From contig DATDKF010000492.1 of the NCBI GenBank assembly GCA_036520135.1, positions 1 to 7,096 on the forward strand: a stretch of DNA of 7,096 bases, read 5' to 3'. Below are positions 1 to 6,860 of the stretch, in pieces (the stretch's first letter is position 1; every line of letters begins with the position of its first letter). The notes below the pieces were generated by a model. The model had not been told where the DNA came from. It searched no databases and saw nothing but the letters and a program-made list of their open reading frames with translations. The DNA is from DASSUW01 sp036520135 (GTDB taxonomy: Bacteria; Actinomycetota; Thermoleophilia; Solirubrobacterales; Solirubrobacteraceae). Made by a program: the position numbers and the translations under genes.

Positions 1-1251
1 GGCAAGCAGGCCGCGCTGGAGCGCCGCAACCTCGAGGCGGCGGAGCAGATCGTCGCCGCGCTCGGGACGATGAAGGGCGCCGCGATGAAGCTCGGGCAGG
101 TGATGAGCTTCCTCGACGTCGGGCTCGTCCCGGAGGAGCACCGCGAGGACTTCCAGCGCAAGCTCGGCGCGCTGCGCGACGCCGCGCCGAAGGTCCGTTT
201 CGCGGACATGCGCAAGGTCATGGAGTCCGAGCTCGACAGCTCGATCGAGGACGCGTTCGAGGCGTTCGAAACCGAGCCGGTGGCCGCGGCGTCGATCGGC
301 CAGGTCTACCGCGCGCGGCTGCACGACGGCCGCGACGTGGCGGTCAAGGTCCAGTACCCGGGCGTCGCCCAGGCGGTCCGGGCCGACATGCAGAACCTCG
401 GGATGATCCTGCGGCTGATGAAGCGGATCGCGCCGGGGCTCGACGTCAAGAGCACAGCCGAGGAGATCCGCGCGCGGATCGGTGACGAGCTCGACTACGA
501 GCTGGAGGCCCAGAACCAGCGCACGCTCGCCCGGATCTTCCGCGGCCACCCGTTCATCATGGTCCCGGAGGTCGTTTCCTCGCTCTCGCGCGAGAAGGTG
601 CTGGTCAGCGAGTACGTCACCGGGCTCGGGTTCGACGCGATCAAGCAGCTCGACCAGGACACGCGGAACCGCGTCGGCGAGATCGTCTTCCGCTTCTTCT
701 TCGGCTGCATGTACCGCCACCGCCAGTTCTCCGGCGACCCGCACCCCGGCAACTTCCTGCTGCGCCCCGACGGCAGCGTCGCGTTCCTGGACTTCGGGCT
801 GTTCAAGGTGATGCCGGCCGAGCTGATCGAGATCGAGCTCGCCTGCCAGCGCGCCGGCCACGAGGGCGACGGCGAGCGGCTGCACGAGATCTTCAGCAAG
901 ACCGGATTCCTGCGCGAGCCCGACCGCTTCCGGCCCGACAAGCTGCTCGCCCAATTCCTCGACGCGACGTGGTGGTACGTGCTCGACGAGGAGGTCCAGC
1001 TGCGGCCGGAGATCGCCACCGAGGTGATGATCGAGATGTCCGACCCGCGCTCGTCGCACTTCGGGCAAATGCGGCACGAGACGCTGCCGGCCGACCACCT
1101 GTTCGGTCGCCGCGTCGAGCTGCTGACGCTCGCGGTGCTCTCCCAGCTCGAGGCATGTGCGAACTGGCACCGCATCGCCCGCGAGTGGATGTACGGCGAC
1201 GAGCCCGTGACCGAGCTCGGCCGGGCTGAGGCTGCCTTCTACGCCTCCTGA
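1..1251 (+). CDS. ABC1/AarF (UbiB-like) family atypical protein kinase, 5'-partial
   Basis: The frame is open from base 1, so the true start lies outside the window; 416 codons plus TGA are visible. Seen in the fragment: the family-specific KxGQ motif (KLGQ, residues 30-33), the Ala-rich loop that replaces the usual P-loop (AAAS, about 95-98), the nucleotide-anchoring lysine in VAVKVQ (about 116), the catalytic-loop equivalent DPHPGN (about 246-251) and the metal-binding DFG (about 264-266). No membrane helix is apparent in the visible part. Family knowledge: ABC1/UbiB/ADCK proteins are atypical kinases or ATPases linked to isoprenoid-quinone and lipid metabolism. Many actinobacterial paralogs have no assigned substrate, so I give no gene symbol. 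Roughly a few tens of N-terminal residues are probably missing. The stop codon end overlaps the pyruvate kinase gene on the opposite strand by 13 bp, leaving no room for a separate terminator. Family assignment is firm; substrate is unknown. Confidence 0.93.
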   Translation, partial: GKQAALERRNLEAAEQIVAALGTMKGAAMKLGQVMSFLDVGLVPEEHREDFQRKLGALRDAAPKVRFADMRKVMESELDSSIEDAFEAFETEPVAAASIGQVYRARLHDGRDVAVKVQYPGVAQAVRADMQNLGMILRLMKRIAPGLDVKSTAEEIRARIGDELDYELEAQNQRTLARIFRGHPFIMVPEVVSSLSREKVLVSEYVTGLGFDAIKQLDQDTRNRVGEIVFRFFFGCMYRHRQFSGDPHPGNFLLRPDGSVAFLDFGLFKVMPAELIEIELACQRAGHEGDGERLHEIFSKTGFLREPDRFRPDKLLAQFLDATWWYVLDEEVQLRPEIATEVMIEMSDPRSSHFGQMRHETLPADHLFGRRVELLTLAVLSQLEACANWHRIAREWMYGDEPVTELGRAEAAFYAS

Positions 1252-2651
1252 ATCTGCAACAACGAGGTAGTTCCGGGCTTGCCCGAGGGGAGGCCGGCGG
1301 TCACGCCCACGCGCTCGCCCGTCTTGACCCAGCCGAGCTCGACGACGCGGGCGACGGCCGCGGCGATCAGCTCCTCGGTCACCTCGAAGCGCCGCATCGA
1401 GGCGGCCTGCACGCCCCACATCAGGCCGCAGCGGCGGACGGTCTCGCGGCCGGGGGAGAGCGCGTAGATCGGCACCGTCGGTCGGTGCGCGGAGATCAGC
1501 CGCGCCGAGCGGCCGCTGAGCGTCGGGCACACGAGCGCCGCGAGGCCGAGCTCGTGTGCGGCGCGCGTCGCGGTGTAGGCGAGCGTGTAGGCGGGATCGC
1601 GGCGATCGCGCCGCACGCGCCGCTCGTTCCACTCGCCGTAGGGCAGGGTCAGCTCGGTGCGCTCGGCGATCGAGGCCAGCATCGCGACCGACTCGACCGG
1701 GTACTGCCCGACCGCGCTCTCCTGGGAGAGCATCACCGCGTCGGTCCCGTCGAGGATCGCGTTGGCCACGTCGGTGACCTCGGCGCGGGTCGGCCGCGGC
1801 GAGCGGACCATCGAGTCGAGCATCTGAGTCGCCGTGATCGACGGGCGGGCGAGCGCGCCGGCGAGTGCGATCACCTGCTTCTGGACGATCGGGACCTCCC
1901 AGATCTGCATCTCGATCCCGAGGTCGCCGCGCGCGATCATGACGCAGTCGGCGGCGCGCACGATCTCCTCCGCCCGCTGCACGGCCTGCGGCTTCTCGAT
2001 CTTGGCGATCAGCGGGAGTCGCGTGTGCTTGCGCAGGAACGTGATGTCCTCGGCGCGGCGGACGAACGACAGCGCGACGAGGTCGACGCCGATCTTCTCG
2101 CCGGTGCGCACGTGCTCGAGGTCTTCCTCGGGGACCGACGGCAGCGCCGCCGTCTCGCCGGGGATGTTCAGGCCTTGGCGCGAGGCGACCGCGCCGCCGA
2201 CCTCGACCTCTGCGTCGATCTCGCCGTCGCCAGCTCGCGTCCCGGTCACCCGCAGGCGGACGGCGCCGTCGGCGAGATAGACGATCTCCCCGGCCTCGAC
2301 GGTGTCCGCCAGGCCGGCCCAGGTGATCGCCATCCGCTTCGCGTCGCCCTCGAAGCCGTTGGCGCCGCACACGAACGTGAGGCTGTCGCCGGGCTTGAGC
2401 TCTGCGATGCCGTCGACGAGCGGGCCGATGCGCAGCTTCGGCCCCGGCAGGTCCTGCAGGATCGCGACCTGGCGGCCGGCGCGGCCGGCCGCCTCGCGGA
2501 CGAGCCGCGCCGTCTCGGCGTGCTCGTCGGCGGTGCCGTGCGAGAAGTTCAGGCGCGCGACGTCCATGCCGGCTTCGACCATGCGGACGAGCACCTCTGG
2601 GTCGCGCGAGGCAGGGCCGATCGTGGCCACGATCTTGGTGCGACGCATCAT
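1239..2651 (-). CDS. pyk: Pyruvate kinase
   Basis: Encodes 470 residues, the usual length for bacterial pyruvate kinase. The enzyme converts phosphoenolpyruvate and ADP to pyruvate and ATP in the last step of glycolysis, in the cytosol. Visible motifs: start MMRRTKIVATIGPAS; RLNFSHG (residues 33-39, substrate/K+ site); DLPGPKLRIG (67-76) leading into the B domain; SRQGLNIPG (157-165); LIAKIEKP with catalytic Lys217 and metal ligand Glu219; ARGDLGIE with Asp243; then the conserved TRAEVTDVANAILDGTDAVML helix region and a C-terminal allosteric-type domain. All key residues are present, so it should be active. I chose the ATG at 2649-2651 because the family begins here. The open frame continues 79 codons upstream, but that stretch is antisense to the map remnant and looks non-coding. 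An equally good start is the adjacent ATG at 2646-2648. No clear Shine-Dalgarno precedes it. It ends in TAG inside the last codons of the convergent ABC1 kinase gene. Confidence 0.97.
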   Translation of the reverse strand: MMRRTKIVATIGPASRDPEVLVRMVEAGMDVARLNFSHGTADEHAETARLVREAAGRAGRQVAILQDLPGPKLRIGPLVDGIAELKPGDSLTFVCGANGFEGDAKRMAITWAGLADTVEAGEIVYLADGAVRLRVTGTRAGDGEIDAEVEVGGAVASRQGLNIPGETAALPSVPEEDLEHVRTGEKIGVDLVALSFVRRAEDITFLRKHTRLPLIAKIEKPQAVQRAEEIVRAADCVMIARGDLGIEMQIWEVPIVQKQVIALAGALARPSITATQMLDSMVRSPRPTRAEVTDVANAILDGTDAVMLSQESAVGQYPVESVAMLASIAERTELTLPYGEWNERRVRRDRRDPAYTLAYTATRAAHELGLAALVCPTLSGRSARLISAHRPTVPIYALSPGRETVRRCGLMWGVQAASMRRFEVTEELIAAAVARVVELGWVKTGERVGVTAGLPSGKPGTTSLLQIQEA

Positions 2652-2697
2652 CGGCGACGCACGGTACACACCCGCGAGCGTGGACAATACGTCCGCG
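2652..2697. promoter_or_regulatory. Short divergent promoter region between pyk and the map remnant
   Basis: Only 46 bp separate the two divergent start codons, so the pyk promoter must sit here or inside the map remnant. On the - strand there is a TTGTCC (2682-2687; 4/6 to the -35 consensus) followed after 15 bp by TACCGT (2661-2666, fits TAnnnT). That would put the transcript start almost at the pyk ATG (leaderless or nearly so) and would agree with the missing Shine-Dalgarno. An alternative -10 is TATTGT (2684-2689) with no convincing -35. Both are weak matches; this is inference from position and consensus only. Confidence 0.3.
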
Positions 2698-2933
2698 ATG
2701 TCGATCGAGACCGAGGACGAGCTGGACGGCCTGCGGCGCGCGGGCCACGTGGTCGCGGTCGTGCTGCGCGAGCTGCGCCGCCGCGTGCAGCCGGGGGTGA
2801 CGACCCGGGCGGGCCGGAGATCCGCGAGGGCACCGACGGCTGGACCTACCGCACGGCCGACGGCGCGCTCGCCGCCCACGCCGAGCACACGATCGTCGTC
2901 ACCGACGGGCGCCCGCTGATCATCACGGCTTAG
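2698..2933 (+). pseudogene. map: Remnant of type I methionine aminopeptidase with internal deletion
   Basis: From the ATG at 2698 the first 36 codons read MSIETEDELDGLRRAGHVVA and on to QPGVTT, matching the N-terminal helix region of type I methionine aminopeptidases. After about 2805 this frame turns into Arg/Ala-rich nonsense and stops at 2917-2919. One frame over, the same stretch reads GPEIREGTDGWTYRT, then EHTIVVTDGRPLIIT and a TAG at 2931-2933, which is the C-terminal end of the same family. A working enzyme is about 250 residues; here about 170 residues between the two ends are missing and the frame is broken. Of the five metal ligands (E. coli Asp97, Asp108, His171, Glu204, Glu235) only the Glu of EHTIVV survives, so it cannot be an active aminopeptidase. 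It is divergent from pyk and its last 4 bp overlap the response regulator stop on the other strand. An assembly error deleting about 0.5 kb is the main alternative. Confidence 0.85.
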
Positions 2934-3574
2934 CCGTGGAGCCAGGTGACGACCGCGAGCACGCGGCGGTGCGCGCTTTCGGCCGGCGGCAGCCCGAGCT
3001 TGGCGAAGATGCTCGCGACGTGCTTCTCGACGCCGCTCGGCGTGATCTGCAGCTCCTCGGCGATGCCGTGGTTGGTGCGGCCCTCGGCCATCAGCGCGAG
3101 CACCGCGCGCTCGCGCGTCGAGAGCTGCGACAGCGGGCCGCCGTCCTCGTGGCCCGCGACGAGCTGGGACACCGCCTCGGGGTCGAGCGCCATGCCGCCG
3201 CTCGCGACGCGCCGCACCGCGTCGATGAAGTCGCGCACGTCGGACACGCGGTCCTTGAGCAGGTAGCCGACGCCGCCGGTGCCGTCGGCGAGCAGCTCGG
3301 CGGCGTAGGTCTGCTCGACGTACTGGGAGAGGATCAGCACCGGGAAGCCCGGGCGGCGGCGGCGCAGCTCGAGCGCCGCGCGGACGCCCTCGTCGCGGAA
3401 CGCGGGCGGTAGCCGGACGTCGACGATCGCCACGTCCGGCCGGTGCTCGGCGACCGCCTCGAGCAGCGCGTCGCCGTCGGCGACCGCGGCCACGACGTCG
3501 AAGCCGCTGTCGCGCAGCAGCCGCTCGAGGCCGTCGCGCAGCAGGGCGAGATCTTCGGCGATGACTACGCGCAC
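2930..3574 (-). CDS. NarL/LuxR-type two-component response regulator
   Basis: A 214-residue DNA-binding response regulator, the normal size for the NarL/FixJ group. The N-terminal receiver domain (about 1-120) shows the acidic pair Glu7-Asp8, phospho-acceptor Asp52 (VAIVDVRLPP), conserved Ser83 (LILSQY) and Lys107 (GYLLKD). A linker leads to a C-terminal LuxR-type helix-turn-helix (about 150-195, LSTRERAVLALMAEG followed by NHGIAEEL and GVEKHVASIFAKLGL). Phosphorylation by the neighbouring kinase is expected to promote dimerisation and promoter binding. The start is GTG at 3572-3574, directly before RVVIAED; there is no good Shine-Dalgarno, but the start lies 10 bp inside the histidine kinase gene, so translational coupling is likely. 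The open frame upstream of 3574 is a shadow of the kinase gene. The TAA stop overlaps the map remnant's stop by 4 bp. Target genes cannot be told from the sequence. Confidence 0.95.
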   Translation of the reverse strand: MRVVIAEDLALLRDGLERLLRDSGFDVVAAVADGDALLEAVAEHRPDVAIVDVRLPPAFRDEGVRAALELRRRRPGFPVLILSQYVEQTYAAELLADGTGGVGYLLKDRVSDVRDFIDAVRRVASGGMALDPEAVSQLVAGHEDGGPLSQLSTRERAVLALMAEGRTNHGIAEELQITPSGVEKHVASIFAKLGLPPAESAHRRVLAVVTWLHG

Positions 3575-4821
3575 GGGATGACCGCTCGCACCACCGTCGG
3601 CCCGCCGGCCGGGCTGTCGATCTCCAGGGAGCCGTCGAGCGCGGCGACGCGCTGCGCGAGGCCGTGCAGCCCGGCGCCGTTCGGGTTGGCGCCGCCGCGG
3701 CCGTCGTCGACGACCTCCACGTACAGGTCGCCGTTGCGCATCGTCAGCCAGACGGTCGCGCGGGTGGCGCCGCTGTGCTTGGCGGTGTTGGCCAGCGCCT
3801 CGGACACCACGAACCACGCCGCCGTCTCGGCGGCCGCGGGCGGCCGCCGGTCGATGTCGACGCGGGCCCGCGCGGGCACCGGGCTGCGCCCGGCGAGCGC
3901 CGCGACGGCGGGGCCGAGGCCGCGCTCGGACAGCAGGCTCGGGCGGATGCCGCGGGCGAGGTCGCGCAGCTCGGCGAGCGCCCGCCTGGCCTCCTCGCGC
4001 GCCTCGCCGACGAGCTCGCGCGCGCCGTCGGGGTCGCGGTCGAAGCGCTCCTCGGCCATGCCGAGGTCCATCGCCAGCGCGACCAGGCGCGCCTGGGCGC
4101 CGTCGTGCAGGTCGCGCTCGATCCGGCGCAGCTCGGCGGCGGCTACGTCGACCGCCCCGGCGCGCGTCTCGGTCAACCGCTCCACCCGGGCGGCGAGCGA
4201 CGGGGCGAGCAGCCAGCGCGCGAGGTGGGCCTGCGAGAGCGCCAGGCCGCGCTGGACGTAGACGGAGATCGGCACGAGCGCGACGCCGATCGCCACGACC
4301 AGGACGTACTCCTGCCAGGCGTCGACCGTGATGCCCAGGTACTGCGCGTCGGCGGGCATCGCCCACCACCACGTCGGCAGGAGGATGCTGCCGAGGGCAA
4401 CGCCCCACAGGCAGCCCCAGATCACGCCCCACGCGAAGCCGACGACGCTGAAGATCAGCAGGTACGCGGTGTCCTTCCAGGTCTGCGGGTCGAGCGTGGC
4501 GACGCGCAGCCGCGGGCCGATGCGGTGGCCGGCGGGCGCGGGCTTGTAGTCAGCCATCAGCGGTTCGCCGAACACGAACGCCGCGCGCTTGCGCTCGAGG
4601 TCGGCGAGCAGCCGGAACGTGGCGAACGTCAGCAGGACGATCGGGAAGCCGATGATCAGCAGGCCGAGCGTGAGTGACAGCGTGACGCCGCAGATCCAGA
4701 CCGTGAACGCGACGCTCGAGAGCAGGGCGCCGGTGAGCAGGTACAGCGCGTCGCCGCCGATCTGGTGCCAGCGCAGGGCCGAACCCGGAGCAGGGGGTGT
4801 CGCTGCGGCGGTCGCGGCCAT
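3565..4821 (-). CDS. Membrane sensor histidine kinase (PF13796-type sensor, HisKA_3, HATPase)
   Basis: A 418-residue sensor kinase. The N-terminal half is membrane-embedded: hydrophobic segments at about 27-68 (probably two helices), 117-148 and 170-190, resembling the actinobacterial 'putative sensor' domain. No sizeable extracytoplasmic domain is seen, which suggests intramembrane or envelope-stress sensing (inference). A HisKA_3 dimerisation domain follows, with phospho-acceptor His239 in RIERDLHDGAQARL. The ATP-binding domain shows the N box (Asn345 in SEALANTAKHS), DDGRGG (372-377) and GLHGL (384-388). All catalytic parts are intact. It should autophosphorylate and pass phosphate to the regulator encoded next (10-bp overlap, one operon). 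I chose the ATG at 4819-4821; an AAGGA lies 13 bases upstream, somewhat far. A longer start at 4896 is possible but would add 25 untypical residues reaching into a palindromic repeat. The signal sensed is unknown. Confidence 0.94.
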   Translation of the reverse strand: MAATAAATPPAPGSALRWHQIGGDALYLLTGALLSSVAFTVWICGVTLSLTLGLLIIGFPIVLLTFATFRLLADLERKRAAFVFGEPLMADYKPAPAGHRIGPRLRVATLDPQTWKDTAYLLIFSVVGFAWGVIWGCLWGVALGSILLPTWWWAMPADAQYLGITVDAWQEYVLVVAIGVALVPISVYVQRGLALSQAHLARWLLAPSLAARVERLTETRAGAVDVAAAELRRIERDLHDGAQARLVALAMDLGMAEERFDRDPDGARELVGEAREEARRALAELRDLARGIRPSLLSERGLGPAVAALAGRSPVPARARVDIDRRPPAAAETAAWFVVSEALANTAKHSGATRATVWLTMRNGDLYVEVVDDGRGGANPNGAGLHGLAQRVAALDGSLEIDSPAGGPTVVRAVIPCA

Positions 4822-4897
4822 GGCGTCAGTGTGGTCCTTCGGGGCACGCACAGCCAACACGGTTGTCACCCGCGCGGCCAGTGGGGCTGACCGCACT

Positions 4898-4936
4898 TAA
4901 AGGGGACTGTCCCCCCTTGAGGGACAGTCCCCTTTA
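4898..4936. repeat. 16-bp-arm palindrome (REP-like), possible terminator
   Basis: Two perfect complementary arms, 4898-4913 (TAAAGGGGACTGTCCC) and 4921-4936, are separated by a 7-base loop (CCCTTGA). The element sits between the histidine kinase start and the end of the secreted-protein gene. The TAA stop of the latter (4934-4936) is part of the right arm. A transcript of the - strand would fold into a strong GC-rich hairpin right after the stop, ending CCCCTTTAAG, so it could stop or stabilise that transcript. The T run is short for a standard intrinsic terminator. The AAAGGGGACTGTCCC type of palindrome resembles dispersed REP-like elements I recall from other bacteria; copy number in this genome is not visible from one window. 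Confidence 0.8.
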
Positions 4937-6446
4937 GCCGAGGTCGACGTAGCGCGGCAGCGTGAAGGTCGGGTACGTCTTGGCGAGCCAGTCGTAGAGC
5001 TTCACGCGCGTGCTCATCCGGTAGACGGCGGCCTCGCCGTCCTTCGGCGCGCGCAGGCGCACGCGGAAGCCGCCGTCCGGGCGCGGCTTGAAGCGCTTGA
5101 CGACCTTCCAGTCGCGGCAGGTGACGCGGCGGCGCACGACGACGGTCTGGATCGGCGTCGCCAGCGGCCGCACCACGCGGCCGGCGATCGTCACCCTGCC
5201 GTGGCGGGCCACCATCTCGGTGACCAGCATCCGCCGCTGGAGCTTGAGCCGCATCGACCGCTGCTTGCCGATCGTCGCCTCGTAGCGCGCGCGGTTCGTG
5301 GGTCGCAGCCGCGCCTCGGGCAGCGGCGCGGTGGCGCGGAACGTGCCGTCGCGGCGGACCTTCGGCCGGGCGACCGTGCGGCCGGTGGCGCGGAAGCGGA
5401 TCCGCACGCGGCGGCCGACGTAGCGCCGGTCGGCGGCGCCGAGCAGCTTCACGCGGCCGGCCTGCTCGTAGACGTCGATGAGCACGAGGCGGCGCAGCGT
5501 GCACTGGAGCGCGAGGTCGGCGACGCCGCCGCAGCTCACGTCGCCGACGCCGACGGTCGCCTCGCCGACGATCACGTCCGCCAGCCGCCGGCCGGCGATC
5601 GAGATCGTCGCGTGCAGCGCGCGCTGGGTCAGCTTCGTGCCGGTCTCGATCCGCTCGTTCGGCGTGACCTTCACGCGCGCGAGCGTCGCAGGGACCGTGA
5701 TGGTCGGCAGCGCGTCGAGGATCGGCTGCAGCACGGCCTTGAACGCGCTCAGGTTGGTGCCGGGCGGCAGGACCTGCGTGATGTCGATGTCCGACGGGTC
5801 GATCGACTGCGAGTCGATCAGCCGCACGACCTCGGTGGTAGCGCGGTCGAGGCCGAGCTCGAGCCCGTTGACCGACGCCGACGCGACGGCCGAGCTCCCG
5901 CTGAAGCGCGGGACCCCGCTCACGCAGCGCGCCACGCCCTCGGAGTGCGCGGCCCGCACGCGCAGCAGGTCGAGCTCCGGCAGCGCGCGCGGCTGGATCA
6001 GCGCCTCGAGCGCCGGCCGCAGGTCGATCGTGCCGAAGCCGGGGACGCTGATCGCGTCGACGGCGGAGAAGTCCGGGTCCGGCAGGTCGATCGGGAGCTG
6101 CGGCAGCGAGTCGACGCGGATGTCGGCCTGTCGACGCCGCCGTCGCCGCCTGGTCCTGCAGCGGCCCGGCGATCGGGCCGGCGAGCGCCGTGTTGGCGGT
6201 GAGCGCCGACGCCTGGACAGGGATCGGCAGGACGGGTGCGAACCCGCCGCCGCCCGCGGCCTCCTTGCAGTCGCCGGCGCCGCGGTTGGCGGGCGCCGGC
6301 TCCACCGGCGCCTGGTCGAGCACCTGCGCGCGCAGCGCGCTCGCCTCGCACACCCAGCCGTTCGCGGACGCGCCCGCGGGCACCGTTGCCAGGACGGCGA
6401 TCACGACGGCGAACGGCCCGAGCCACCGGGCACCGTGGCGCTGCAT
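4934..6446 (-). pseudogene. Secreted protein of unknown function, disrupted by one frameshift near 6131
   Basis: The ATG at 6444-6446 follows a good ribosome site (AGGGAG, 8 bases upstream). It opens with a signal peptide: MQRHGARW, a hydrophobic core about 9-23, then likely cleavage after ASA (about residue 28). This frame stays protein-like to about residue 105 (QDQAATAAS, ending near 6132), then becomes Arg/Pro/Ala-rich. The adjacent frame takes over at 6130 with QADIRVDSLPQLPIDLPDPD and runs 398 codons to TAA at 4934-4936. Removing one base (or adding two) near 6131 would give a continuous protein of about 503 residues. Features: paired Cys in the N-terminal part (WVCEAS and GDCKEA) and later ones (ARCVSG, DVSCGG, LQCTL, VTCRDW), suggesting disulfides outside the cell. 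Two similar C-terminal segments, each ending with a DGtFR/DGGFR turn (GRVKLLG... and GRVTIAG...), look like tandem beta-sandwich domains. I do not recognise a named family. The break may be genuine decay or a sequencing error. Confidence 0.75.
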
Positions 6447-6454
6447 ACGTTGGA

Positions 6455-6460
6455 CTCCCT
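6455..6460 (-). promoter_or_regulatory. Ribosome binding site of the secreted-protein gene
   Basis: The - strand reads AGGGAG here, 8 bases before the ATG at 6446. It is the clearest Shine-Dalgarno in the window and fixes the start of the signal-peptide-bearing frame, supporting that this short upstream frame is the real N terminus of the frameshifted gene. Confidence 0.65.
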
Positions 6461-6597
6461 GCGATCGGTGGTACGTCTCCCGGCCGCGGGTTCTACTCCT
6501 GGCGCGCCGGCTATGCGCCGGTTCTCGGTGCGGCGACTCGAATCACGTGTGGCGAACGTCAACTGCCGGCTGGGTAGGGGAGCGGAGGCGCCCACGT
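6461..6597. other. Non-coding leader/promoter region upstream of the secreted-protein gene
   Basis: No gene is supported here. On the - strand a TTGACG (6557-6562) is a good -35 candidate for the secreted-protein gene, but no convincing -10 lies at the right distance; TAGAAC (6490-6495) is a weak -10-like hexamer elsewhere in the leader. A CACGTG palindrome lies at 6544-6549. GCGCCGG occurs twice in close succession around 6505-6520. The long frames crossing this region are Arg/Ser-rich and look spurious. Confidence 0.4.
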
Positions 6598-6830
6598 GGG
6601 TTTCGTAGCAATCGTTCCCGGTCGCGCGATCGTTGCGACGAAACCGTCCTGTGGCGTGGGTTTCGTCGCAGTCGTGGGCTGGCCGACGATCGGTGCGACG
6701 AAACCTGCGTGGCCGAGGGTGCATTTCGTCGCACGAACGAGCCCGCCGTCGATTCGTGCGACGTTCGTCCCCTATAGGGAGCATTTCGTCGCACAAAGGA
6801 GTGGCCGGCGCATGAGTGCGACGAAACGCA
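6598..6830. repeat. Ordered array of four inverted-repeat units (TTTCGTCGCA-N23-TGCGACGAAA)
   Basis: Eight 10-bp sites alternate in orientation. Left arms begin at 6601, 6661, 6724 and 6784; right arms begin at 6634, 6694, 6757 and 6817. Each unit is exactly 43 bp with a 23-bp interior, and units repeat every 60, 63 and 60 bp (17, 20 and 17 bp between units). Arms are identical except TTTCGTAGCA in unit 1 and TGCGACGTTC in unit 3. The interiors and gaps are unique sequence. Flanks show two sub-types: units 1-2 have GTGGG before the left arm and CGATCG before the right arm, while units 3-4 have GCA before the left arm and an extra C after it. Unit 3 gains an alternative 11-bp perfect pairing (6727-6737 with 6753-6763). 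A CCCTATAGGG palindrome (6770-6779) lies between units 3 and 4. The array lies in the divergent region between the secreted-protein and FAD oxidoreductase genes. It may be a REP/BIME-like cluster, a cooperative operator or a structured RNA; the sequence does not decide which. Confidence 0.9.
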
Positions 6831-6860
6831 CCCTCAATGGCACCCGCCACTCTTACAAGC

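Noticed and set aside
2652..2888. N-terminal extension of pyruvate kinase by 79 residues
   Set aside because: The extension is antisense to the map remnant, has no family similarity, and the family starts at MRRTKIVATIGP.
1485..2933. Long + strand open frame of 482 codons opposite pyk
   Set aside because: Composition is Arg/Asp/Gly/Leu-rich shadow sequence antisense to a clear pyruvate kinase; only its last ~40 codons are meaningful, as the C-terminal end of the map remnant.
3575..4432. 500-codon extension of the response regulator frame
   Set aside because: Upstream of the GTG at 3574 the frame is an Arg/Ala/Gly-rich shadow of the histidine kinase gene.
4822..4896. Longer histidine kinase starting at 4896
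   Set aside because: The extra 25 residues are not typical of the sensor domain and the start codon abuts the palindromic repeat; the ATG at 4821 has an AAGGA upstream.
4866..6128. Continuation of the signal-peptide frame to a stop at 4866
   Set aside because: After about residue 105 it is Arg/Pro/Ala-rich nonsense and it reads through the palindrome as KGTVPQGGTVPFK; the true coding continues in the adjacent frame.
6598..6830. CRISPR array
   Set aside because: Repeats are only 10 bp and alternate in orientation, spacers are 17-23 bp, and there is no cas gene in the window; CRISPR repeats are direct and usually 23-47 bp.
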